Program-made: the position numbers and the translations under genes
In this document: positions 22,442-33,300 of the stretch, piece by piece
Numbering within the stretch: the stretch's first letter is position 1
Layout of the letters: each line of letters begins with the position of its first letter
The notes under the pieces: generated by a model
Databases searched by the model: none
Told to the model about the DNA's origin: nothing
Seen by the model: only the letters and a program-made list of their open reading frames with translations
Assembly: GCA_944381175.1 (NCBI GenBank)
Contig: CALWKD010000002.1
Span: forward strand, 1-36,182
DNA length: 36,182 nt
Origin: an uncultured Clostridia bacterium
GTDB lineage: Bacteria; Bacillota; Clostridia; Christensenellales; UBA1242
Reading direction: 5' to 3'

Positions 22442-23080
22442 TCAATCTTTTATGTCAAACCTTTTCTCAATTTCTTTTTTGATTTCTTCAAAAACTTCTT
22501 CTCTTGGCTTTTTGGCATCAATAACACAAAACCTCTCCGCATTGTCCTTTGCGAGTTGGAGAAAGCCACTTCGCACCTTTTCGTGATACGCTTTGCCCTT
22601 GCTCTCAAATCGGTCAAGATTTTTCAAATTTTCATCTGCGTTTTTCCTTCTTAACGCCTCATCAAAATCAATATCAAGCAAAAAAGTCAAATCTGGAACT
22701 GCACCACAAATCGCAAAATCGATTATGGGACGAAGTTCCTCAACTTCCAAATTTCCAGCATAACCCTCATATGCATATGTTGAATCATAAAATCTGTCCA
22801 AAATGACGACCTTTCCTTGTTCGAGTGCGGGCTTTATGACATCCAACACATTTTGAACTCGGCTGGCATTGAAAAGCAGTGCTTCCGCCCTTGGACAAAT
22901 TTCAAGATTTGAGTGGAGCAAGATATTTCTCACAGCCTCCCCAAGTGGCGTGCCTCCTGGCTCTTTTGATGTGACCACCTCAATTCCCTTTTCTTTCAAA
23001 TATGAAACAAGCCTCTTGATTTGAGAAGTTTTTCCGCAAGCCTCACCGCCCTCAAAAGATATCAAAATTCCTTTTTCCAT
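22442..23080 (-). CDS. tmk: Thymidylate kinase
   Basis: 212 residues from the ATG at 23080 (GAGGAG five bases upstream). Marks: P-loop FEGGEACGKTSQ (a variant of the usual F-E-G-x-x-G-x-G-K-T-T), KEPGGTPLGEAVRN, the DR(Y/F) motif ILDRFYDSTYAYEGY, PDLTFLLDID and the lid DRFESKGKAYHEKV. It phosphorylates dTMP to dTDP. Length is normal. The 57 bases upstream hold a stem-loop from the preceding gene, so tmk may depend on readthrough or an unseen promoter. Confidence 0.95.
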   Translation of the reverse strand: MEKGILISFEGGEACGKTSQIKRLVSYLKEKGIEVVTSKEPGGTPLGEAVRNILLHSNLEICPRAEALLFNASRVQNVLDVIKPALEQGKVVILDRFYDSTYAYEGYAGNLEVEELRPIIDFAICGAVPDLTFLLDIDFDEALRRKNADENLKNLDRFESKGKAYHEKVRSGFLQLAKDNAERFCVIDAKKPREEVFEEIKKEIEKRFDIKD

Positions 23081-23100
23081 AGTGCTCCTCTTCAAGAAAA

Positions 23101-23123
23101 TTGTTCGGAATATATCCGAACAA
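23101..23123 (-). terminator. Stem-loop between the dehydrogenase-like gene and tmk
   Basis: A perfect 9-bp stem TTGTTCGGA/TCCGAACAA with a five-base loop. On the minus strand only TTTTC follows, so termination is probably partial, allowing expression of tmk from upstream. Confidence 0.6.
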
Positions 23124-23137
23124 CTTTTTTCTAAAGT

Positions 23138-24268
23138 TTATTTTTGTTTATGACAGTCGCAATCGTCATCGCAACAACAATCATCTTCGTATTCGATGAC
23201 ATATTTTTCCAAAGACTCTGTCTTGTAGAAATTTTCAGGCATATATTCCGTCGTGAAATAGCCCGCAGGAGACATCAAAACATCTGGTATTCTGTTTACA
23301 ACGCTCGCACAAGTAAGTTCCACAGTCGACGGTCTTTCAATGACAACTCTTGTGTTTGGCTCTCCCTCAACAGTCCAGTCATTGCAGTCAAATTCGTCCT
23401 TGTCATAAACTTTTCCGATGCACTCAGACTCAATCACGATTCCCTCTTTTGTGGTGGTTGTGACAACTGCACTCATTCCAGTGCAAGCGCCTTTTGGAAT
23501 GGTCATCCCGAGCGTCGTGCTGTGAATCGCTTTCTTTGCAATTTGTGGAACGCATTTTTGAGTTTGATGAGTCACAGTGAGCCCAAGTTTGCTTGCAAGC
23601 CAACCATTGACATTCCACATATAACTTGGAGCAAATTTTCCAGACCTGATTATCTTCTTTCTCTCAGCCTCGGAAATATCATCCGCAGAAGCAATGTCTT
23701 TCTCAAAATCTTCTGTCGAAAGACCTGCGCCGTGTGCCCTTGCAAGAGCAATTCCATAATCTTCAACATTATAACTGCTCCTCCCTTTGATTTTTGTTAT
23801 TTTGTGTGTCGCACCAGCAATCACGCTGATAAGATTTCCCCAGAATACATCCTGATAACCGCTTCCACAAATCGTGCACTCATTTTCAAGAGCAAGTTCG
23901 TTTATTTTCTCAAACAACTTCGGATTGCTGTTTTGTGGGAAGAACGCCTCCTCGCAAGTCGTGATAGCATTCACGCCACATTTTGCACAGGTAAGCAGAG
24001 CGTCCCCGCAATCTGCGAGCAGACTCATCGTGGTGACAATGACGATGTCAACCTCGTGCGACATCAAAAACTTCTCAAAATTTTTGGCATCCTGAACCTT
24101 GACCTTGTAGAGTTTTTCGTTCCCGATAATCTCACCGATATCCTTTCCAATCACATCCTCACTTATGTCAAATGCCCCAACCACTTTTGCGCCTTTCTCA
24201 AAAACATAGCGCATTGTGTATTTTGACATTTTCCCACAGCCATATTGGACAACTTTAATTTTGTTCAT
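23138..24268 (-). CDS. 2,4-diaminopentanoate dehydrogenase-like / DapB-fold oxidoreductase with Cys-rich tail
   Basis: 376 residues. The N-terminal Rossmann motif VVQYGCGKMSKYTMRYV (about residues 5-21), then GAFDISEDVIGKDIGEIIG and DIVIVTTMS fit the DapB-like NAD(P)-binding domain. A catalytic domain follows with GSGYQDVFWGNLISVIAGAT. The overall order resembles 2,4-diaminopentanoate dehydrogenase (COG3804), which acts in anaerobic ornithine fermentation, but that substrate is not certain and no other ornithine-pathway gene is nearby. The last 14 residues are unusual: DDCCCDDDCDCHKQ carries five Cys, six Asp/Glu and one His, a likely metal-binding tail. The ATG has TAGGAGG upstream. A stem-loop follows the gene. 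Confidence 0.65.
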   Translation of the reverse strand: MNKIKVVQYGCGKMSKYTMRYVFEKGAKVVGAFDISEDVIGKDIGEIIGNEKLYKVKVQDAKNFEKFLMSHEVDIVIVTTMSLLADCGDALLTCAKCGVNAITTCEEAFFPQNSNPKLFEKINELALENECTICGSGYQDVFWGNLISVIAGATHKITKIKGRSSYNVEDYGIALARAHGAGLSTEDFEKDIASADDISEAERKKIIRSGKFAPSYMWNVNGWLASKLGLTVTHQTQKCVPQIAKKAIHSTTLGMTIPKGACTGMSAVVTTTTKEGIVIESECIGKVYDKDEFDCNDWTVEGEPNTRVVIERPSTVELTCASVVNRIPDVLMSPAGYFTTEYMPENFYKTESLEKYVIEYEDDCCCDDDCDCHKQK

Positions 24269-24327
24269 ATTTTCCTCCTACTCATAGTTTATAATATTTT
24301 CTCCAGAAATCAAAATAAATTTCAAAA

Positions 24328-24354
24328 AAAGAGATGGATTTTTCCCACCTCTTT
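24328..24354 (-). terminator. Intrinsic terminator of the giant adhesin gene
   Basis: On the minus strand a 10-bp stem AAAGAGGTGG/CCATCTCTTT (one G-U pair), seven-base loop and TTTTT tract lie just after the stop codon at 24361. Confidence 0.8.
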
Positions 24355-24360
24355 TTCTCT

Positions 24361-27300
24361 TTATTGTTTGGCCATAATCCTATTCTTGTTCTTTTTCCTT
24401 CTGCTTAAAATCCAAATAACAATCAGAATTATTATAAGCAAAATCAAAAGTGCAAGCAACAACCAAATCCACCAACGGCTAGGTTCTTTCTCTCTCCATA
24501 CCGCGTAAAGAGTGATTGACGAACCGTTTGTGCCTTCCATAAAGTGTTCATCAATTGTGACTTCATCTCCTGCATAATATATCACATCGCCGTCAGGAGT
24601 TGTCGACCAGCCCAAGAATTCTTGTCGTCCGCTGTGTGAGAATGGGTTGTCGATGATTGTCACAACATCTCCGAAAGTTGCGAAAACTGGTCTTGATTGT
24701 GTTGAACCATTGTTTGGCTCATAGATAATGATGATTTGTTTCTCGGACGCTGTTGCAGAAAGGGTCTCTGTGTCGTAGGTTATGTCAAGCAAGTAATTTA
24801 CTGTCACGCTTGAACCAGAAATCAATCTTCCATTTCTTCTCCAGCCAGAGAACTCATATCCGTTTTCATCAATTGTTACGGACAAGCTCACTTTTGCAGT
24901 GTGCTTCGTTCTGTAAGTGTAGACATTTGTCTCTTCATCATAGCCGATAAGTTCGAGTGGAGATTCACTGCTTCCTGGTTGAACTGTCACAGATGTGATT
25001 CCAGTTTCAAAGGAAACTTCAAATTCCACAATTTCAAGCAGATAGTAAATGTTGACAACAGTCGAACCGTCCCCAAGGATGATATTGTCGTCATTGTTCA
25101 CTGTGTGATAACTGTATCTATAACCATCAAAGTTAATCAGCAAAGGTTGGATATCGATTTCTGCCTCTGTGATACCGTCGAGAACTTCTTCTCTGAATGG
25201 CTCGCCATAATCTTCTTGTCCAAGTGTCTCAAGATAATACCTTACAGTGTATGTCGTGTCAGCAACATCAGATTCAACATTAAGTTTGATCTCAATGTCA
25301 TCGTCGATAACAAGAGTGTAGACATTTTGAGTAACTATCAACTTGTTGTCCTCGTCGCCACCCTTTATGATTTCCCAAGATACAAATCTGTATCCTTTCT
25401 TTGGAGTTGCGGAAATGGTAACTTCTGCACCAAATGCGTAGTTTCCTTCTCCGACAACGCTCTCAATCTGAGAATCATCATAATCAATCGTCACTGGGAT
25501 AAGTCTCAATGCATAATAGAATCTTATCGTCGTGCTTCTGTCTCCAGCGATATAAACGCTTTCAGTGTCAACAGGTTCTCCATACATTGTCGCTGTGTAA
25601 TAGCCGTAAGTAACTCCTCTGAAGTCTTCTTCTCTGTATCCACTCAAGTTTGGAAGTCCGTCAACATATTCCGTCTTTATGAAATCCGGAGAAAGATAAT
25701 CATTTGCCGTTCCTCTTTGAAGCACAGTCAAAACTGGGTCTCCATAAGTGTATCCGCCGTCTGGAAGTGCCGATTGAACATAGTAAACAAGGGTGTAAAC
25801 AATGTCGTCTCTTGCTTCAAGAGTGATGACAATCTCAACCTTGTCAGAGCCTTCATCGTCCTCTGAGCCAATCGTGTAAGTCATCATTGTGCCAGTCACA
25901 TTGACTGTTTGAAGCTTTCCATTGACTTGATATCCCATAAAGTCGAAGCCTTCGCTGTAATCAAAGTCGAGTGTGATTGTCTGTCCGTAAGCAATCGGCC
26001 AAACCATAGTTGTCAAAACTTCTGCTGGTTCCCCTTCAACAAGAATTGAGAACGAGCCTGGAATATATCCGTCGTTTTTATCAACAAATGTCACAGAAAC
26101 TTCTTTCTTCAATCTGTTGTAATAGATTGTCACAACTGTTGAGCCGTCACCTGCGATTTCAACCTCTTGTCCGTCGATGGACGCCCTGTCAACAGCAAAT
26201 CCCTCAACTTCAAGGTCTCCATATCCAATGTCCTCTCTGGTCAAGATATGTTCTGTTTCGCCAGTCTTGGTCACATCTGGATATTCTTCAAGCCTTTCAT
26301 AATTGTCACCCAAACCAACTGTCTGGAACATATAAACGACTGTGTATTTTGTGTCAGTATTGTTTGATGGAACAATTCTTATCGTCACATCTTGAGCAGG
26401 AATTGTGAAGTTTATTGTATACTCAACCACTCCTGTTGTGGCGTCGGACTTGGAAACTTGATATCCGTCATATTCCAAAGGTTCGCCCTCTTCGTCATAC
26501 AACAAGATTCCAATTTCTTCATCCAAAGAATAACCTTCATTCAATCTGAATCTGACTTGTGTCGTCGATTCAAACACGAACTGCCCGCTTTCAAACAAAA
26601 TTTCCACTGCTTTTGCGTTTGTTGTCTCAGCACTAAGTGAATATCTGTTTCTTGAGAAGTAGACGCTTACAACTGAAGTTCCGTCTCCCTTAATCACGCG
26701 GTCGTTCAAGTTTACAGAACTGAATTGGAAGCCAGTGAAGTCAAGTTCTTCATTCTCCTCAACAAGTCTTTGCACTTCGTCTACAGAGATTTCTGCTCCC
26801 GTTGTGCCTGTTGCAGTCATTGTTGCTGATGCGGTCTGTTCATATTCAAGTTCAACATTCTGCTTGTAGATGTTGATTGTGTAATTTATGTCGTCTCTTG
26901 GAACAGCCAAAGCATTAAGTGTGATATCTCCTGCCTTGTCGCTTATTCCGTCAGTTCCCTTCATATAGAATGAGAATCCGTCGAGTTCGACACCTTGCAC
27001 ACTCTCTTCTGCCACGAGTTCGAGATAAGTCTCTTTGTATCCAACGCTTTCGGTCAAGGTCAAAGTCACCTTATCTCCAAACTTGACAGACCAAACAAAT
27101 GTCGAGCCTTCTGTGAGGTCATCATCAAGCAAGTGACTGTTGTTTTCTGTCGCAATCTCAACTCTTGAGATACTGCTGTCAGCGTTTACAATCACATTGA
27201 AGAATTGTCTTGCGTATCTTACATAGATGACTGTCGTTCCGTTTCCGTTTACGGTCTTGCTGTCTTGGTAAGATTGCAAATATTCAAAGCCCTCAATCGT

Positions 27301-30300
27301 CCCTTCTGGTTTTCCAGCGAGGTATGCGTTGTAAACAAATTCACTCGTGATGACAGTCTCTGTCATAATTGAGTTTCCTGTCACATCAACATATTGCCCT
27401 TCAAGTTCGCCATAATTTCCGTTTATGGTCTCAAGCAAGATTCTGATTGTAAATGGAGAATTTCCAAGTCCCCAAATTACATAAATCTTGACATCTTTTC
27501 CGTTTTGAGCGGTGAGGTTGCTTACTGATGCCATTTCGTCCGCATCGCAAAGGATGTTTTGTCTTGTTCCGTCGTCGTCATAATAATACCAACCTGAGAA
27601 CTCATATCCTTGATTTGTCCAACCAAGAGTTTCAAATGCAGAAAGTGAATATTCTTGTCCATAAGTGAACTCTCCAATCTCCTTTGTCACATCTGATGTC
27701 TCAGAGTATGCAAAAGTCGCGGTGTAAGTGATTGGTCTCCAAATTGCATAGAGTGTCACTTGGCTGTCTCCTGCAGAACCTGTGGCAAGATTGAAGATAT
27801 AGTATTGCTCGTCGGTTGTGTTGAAGTAAATTCCAGCGTTTGTGATGCTTGCTGTGTCCTCGATGTTTGTCACTTGGGCTGTCTCTGGGTCAGTACCCCA
27901 ACCAACAAATGTGTGTCCTATTCTACTCAAGACATCCGCTTCTGGAAGTTGAAGAACTTCGTCATAGTTTGCCGTCACATCATCAATTTCACCAGAGCCA
28001 CCATTGTTGCTGAAGGAAATTGTGTAGGTGTTGTTCTTCCAAACTGCATACAAATCGAGGTCTTCCGTCCAAGTGTATTCCTCAATCACATCGTCGATTT
28101 CATACTCAACTTCACCCTCCGAACTCAACGCCCAGCCAAGAAGTTCGTATCCAACTTCGACATAGTTTCCTACCAACTGAACATCTGTGTCAAGATATCT
28201 CACATCTTGAGTTGTGTAAGACATATCAGACTTAAAGTTTTTGTGGAATTTAATCTGATATTGACTTCTCTCCACCTCAATCTTCACATCAATGCTTTCG
28301 GCAGGCATTGTGAATGTAAGGTATCCAAGTTCCATATCATCTTCGGTGAGTGTGTTTGAATATGTCTCACCAGTGATGCTCACTTCAACAAGATTGTATC
28401 CGTCTTGGAGTTCAATTTTGATTTTAACTGTCGAAGAGTACTCGATGTCTGCTTCCATTCCGTTTGTGACTTCCTCTGTCACCTCTCCAGTTGTGCTTTC
28501 ATAGGTGATTTCAACTCTTGAAATTCCTTCCGAAACTTCTCCAGTCTCCTCATCAGTCAAGTCGAATATCGAAACGAATGAGTTCAACTTGTATTCTGCA
28601 GAAACGACTGCCGAGCCGTCACCAAGAATAATTGGGTCCTCCTCTCTCATTCCGACATATTCATAACCGTCGTGTTCGATTGAGAGCATTGCAAAGCCCT
28701 CAGCAACCATATCGTCAGTGATTGGGTCATCTGTCACGCCTTGCATTGTGATTGTTTGATGAAGAGTCATCTCTCCGTCAATTCCTTGCAAGTAGTAATT
28801 TATCTTGAAGTCTGTGTCTTTGTTCGCTTCCCAAATTGCAAACGCTTCCAAGTCTCTTGCAACATCATAAGTGAACATCTCTTCGTCATCATAGGTCTCT
28901 TGAACATCCGTCTTGGTTATTCTCCAACCTACAAAGGTGTAACCGTCTCTGACAAATTTGTTTGGCAACAGATTTGCACTTGTGAGGAAGTCAAATTTCT
29001 GAGTGTAAGAGTCATACTCAATTTCTCCCTCAACATATCCACCTTCCTCAGTCTTGAAGGTCAATGTGTATTCAATAGGTTCTGTGCTTGCAACAATGCT
29101 CACATCGTCTATTGGCATTGTGAACGAGTCAGAAGATATGCTGAGTTCTGGTGTGACTTCATAACCTTCAAATGTGTATCCATCTTTGATGTCTTTCACA
29201 ATGGTCAAGACTTCTCCATTCTTAACCGAAGCAGTCAAGGTGAATGTTCGGTTGTCAACATTCAAATCAGCAATGCTGATCTCGTGTTCAGCCTCAACCG
29301 TTATGCTTTCAAAGCCAACATCAAAGGTGATTGTCAAATCAAACCAAACTCTTGAGTAATAAACCTTGAGCACCAAAGTTCCCTCTGGGTCAATTCTTCC
29401 AGAAAGGATGTTGTTTACATTGTCGAGGTCAAACTCGAAGCCCACAACTTCATCCTCTTCAAGCAGAACATATTGTGCTGTGGAGTCGGTCTTTCCTTCC
29501 AAATCTTTTGTGAAGGTGTCATTTATAGAATATGTTCCGTCAAGATTTTCAAAGTAATACTCAATCTTGTAAGGAGCATCTCCTGCTTCCCAAACAGCCC
29601 AAAGTTCAGTGTCTCCAATGGTTGTGTAAGCGTCGAATTGCAAATCTTCGTCTGCAGTGAAGGTGTATGCAACAATTCCTTCATTTGCATTTTCTTGTGA
29701 TGTTGCCCAACCCAAGAATTCATAACCAGCCTTCTCCCAGCCGATTGTTGACACATTCTTGATTGAATATGGTGCATTGTAAATCACTTCTTCATCAAAG
29801 GTCTGAGTGTCATCGCTGTTGAAGTTTCTGTGGTAGATGATTTCATATGGATTTGCATGAGTTACTGTCGTGATGTCCACAGCGTATGCTGGCATCCTTG
29901 CAAGTTTGTAAACTCCATCCTCTTCCGTAATCTCCAAAATCAGTTTGTCACCATAATAGAATCCGTTTTCTCCAGCAGTCAATGTCCAAGAGTCCGCGTC
30001 ATCTGTCAAAGGCACTGAATTTGTCATCATTTTCACTGTTACGGTGAAGTTGTCAAAACTGTACCCTGGATACATATTCAAAATCAAGTTCAATGGGGTC
30101 TCATAAAGGACTTTATAAACTCCCTCGTATTCCATCATATTTCCAAGTCCAGTCTCTTCTGCGTAGAAGTTTTGCACTCCAATTGATGAATTTAGAGTCA
30201 AGTCATAAGTGAGTCTAATGTAACGAATTTCAACAACAGTGTAGTTTTCGTCATCATTGTGATACTCAATGACAAATGAATCTTGATTTATTCCGTTTGT

Positions 30301-33300
30301 GATTGCTGAATAAACGTATCCTTCAAAAGTCTTGATAAGTCCAAGTTCAAGCATATAGTCGTATGTGACAAGTCTGTCTGTCTCGCCCTCAGCGACAAGT
30401 TGTTCAACTTCGGTGTAATCTGTGTCCGCAAGGTTTTGCATCACATATTTCACAACAAACTTGGTGTCTGTCCTAGCAGTTGCGTTGAGTTTGATTGTTG
30501 TGTCGCCCCTGAGAACAAATTCATAATACTCAAGTGTGTCCTCAACAATATCTTCGCCAATGGTGAAGTTTGCAAAATCATATCCGCCTGCAACGACAGT
30601 TGAAACTTGCCCCAAGACGTCTGTGTATGTGTGGTAAACTCTGACTGTGCTGTCATAGTTAATCGACATACCGCTTACATAAGGCAGAACCTCGCCGTCA
30701 ACAACAATTGTTGCTTTTGTGACATCAATTCCTGCACTTTCTGTGAGGTTGAGTCTGTATGAGATTGGCTCCCAAACTGCATACAAGTCAACATTCTCAG
30801 CGTAAACGCTCATTCTGTAAATCTCTGCATCGTTGTAAGAGACAATCTTTCTGTCTGCATTTTCTTGAGAAGTTGCCCAACCGCTGAAGGTATAGCCCTC
30901 TCTCAAGAATCTGTTTGCTTCCAGAGTTACATTTGCAAAATAAACAACCCCTTCACCTTCTTGAACATACTCAGTTTCCAAATCGGTTTCTGTCTGTCCA
31001 CCATTTCCGTGGAAGGTGATTGTGTAAGGATTTTCAATGGCATTTGCTGTCACAGTCACATCGGACTGTCCCGCAACAAATGTCGCAACCATTCCCTCTT
31101 GTGTCAAAGTTGCACCTGTTCCGACATATCCATCAAATGAATATCCAAGATTTGTCACGGTTGCCTCAAGTCTGATCGTTGCACCATATCTGATTGAATA
31201 TGAATCTGCTGTGAGTTCTTTGATGTAGAAGTCTTCATCTTGTCCTTCCGCAAGCACATTCTCGGAAGACGCCTCAACAAAGTCAACTCCGTCATCTCTT
31301 GTGATAGTCAAAGCGAAATACTTTCTTGCATAGGTCACAGTCACTCTTGATGTGCCGTTTGCGTTGATCTCAACAAGTTCAATATTCTTGAATGTGTATG
31401 CATCGAATGTTGGATAATCTCCGCCTGTCAATGCCTTGACCATATCCTCGGTCACCATTGTGTCGGAAGTGCCATATCCCTCAAGAGACGCTTGCAAATC
31501 TTCGTCAATTTCAAATGTTGAGCCGTCCAAAGATTCAAACTTGAAATCAACATAGTATTTTGCTTCATCTGCCGTCCATTTTGCATAAACGGTTGTGTCT
31601 TCCAAAATCTTGACAGTATCGCTTTCAAGGACTGGTGTTTCAAGTGATACATCGAAATACCAACCCTCAAACTGATATCCTGCTCTTGTCGGTGTAACAA
31701 GTCCAACTTCCACTTCCTCGTCGTCAACTGTGACTGTTGCCTTTTCGTAAGTGGAGTCAAACACAACATCGACACTTGGATATTCAATTTCTGCTCTTGA
31801 AGAGCCGATGCTATCATTGAGGTCGAAGATAAGCTTGTAAGTATTTGGAGAGTAAACAACTTCTTCTGTCACTCCGCCAACAACCATTGTTCCTGTGACA
31901 ACAGGTCTGTCTGCAGAGTATCCTGCAATCTCTGGAGAAACCACTTCATACTCACTTCCAAATGCCACGAGTGATGTGTAGGTTTCATATGCTTCTTCGC
32001 CGTCAAGATATTTGTATTCAATGGTGAGTTGATATCTATTTACAGACCAAACAGCCTTGAGTTCAACATCTCCATACAAGCCTGCAGATATAGTATTTGA
32101 TGTCAAATCATCAAACAAAATTTGTCCAACAAATCTATCTGCCCAATTTCCTTCTTCATTTGTGAAAGAGTATCCCAAAAGCATGAAGCCAGCATATGTC
32201 AAGTTATCCTCAGTGATGAGTGGAATATCTTCCTCAATTGTGTAGGTGTAAACATATTTATCACCATCAAGTGTGAGTCCGCTGAATGTTCCGCCGTTTG
32301 CATCAACTGTGATTGTGTAAGGAATCGCCTCCCATTTTGCAAAGAGAGTTGCAACCGCATCATCTGTGTTTGCAAGATTCTTCACAGTGTCTTCGTCCAC
32401 ATACTCAACATCACCGTTTGATGTCAATGCCCAACCGATAAACTCGTATCCTGTCCTTGTGAACAGAGATTTTGAAAGTTTAACCTCTTCGTCGTAGGTG
32501 ACATACATTCTGTCCATTTCGCCTGCACCAAGATTTGCATCAAATGCGATGTAATAATGGATTGGCTCCCAAACTGCATAGAACACAACCAAATCGTCAC
32601 CCTCTTCGCCTGTTGCAAGAGCAGAGAGTTCTGTGCCTGCTGGCAAGATGTTTGTCTGACCGTCTTTATCTCTTGTCCAACCAACAAAGGTGTATCCAGT
32701 CAAAGCAAAACCAATTCCCTCATCGGTTGAATTTTTCAATTCAAAGGTCTCTGAGTAGAGGTGATTCTCTGGGTCTGAGGCCACATCTTCAAGTGAAGAT
32801 ACTGAAGAGTAATTTGAGTTGTAAACCACATCATAATCATTTTCATCCCAAACAGCATTGAGCGTCACCGTCTTTCCTGCTTGAGCGGTCAAATTCTTGA
32901 TTGTGGCTGTTCCAAGTGGAACATTGATGGTCTCGCCTTCGTCATCCTCATAAGACCAACCAGCAAAGGTGAAGCCTGCTTTTGTGAAGGTGTTTTCCCT
33001 AAGTGTGACATCTTTGTCATACTCAACGCCAGCGTGTCCTTCCATATTGCCCGTTCCGCCGTTTGGAGAGTAGACAATATTATAGGTTATAGGCGTCCAA
33101 ATTGCGTAGAGTTCAAGGTCCTCCGTAAACTCAAATGTGAAGAGTTGAAGGTCTTCATATCTTGTCCCAAGACCATCTGCACTTGTGTTCCAACTGTCAA
33201 AGACATAACCAATTCTTTCAAATCTATGTTCAGCAAGTGCAACAGGTCTGTTGTAGATAACATCTTCTTGCCTGTAAGAAACTTCTTCACTGTCTGGCAA

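Noticed and set aside
23144..24226. 360-codon plus-strand frame opposite the DapB-fold dehydrogenase
   Set aside because: The minus strand encodes a clear family member with AGGAGG and catalytic motifs; the plus frame is a compositional shadow.
24901..25866. Long plus-strand open frames (up to 321 codons) inside the giant adhesin region
   Set aside because: They mirror the reading frame of the repeat-rich minus-strand gene, have no ribosome binding sites, and encode Cys/Val/Phe-rich proteins without domains.
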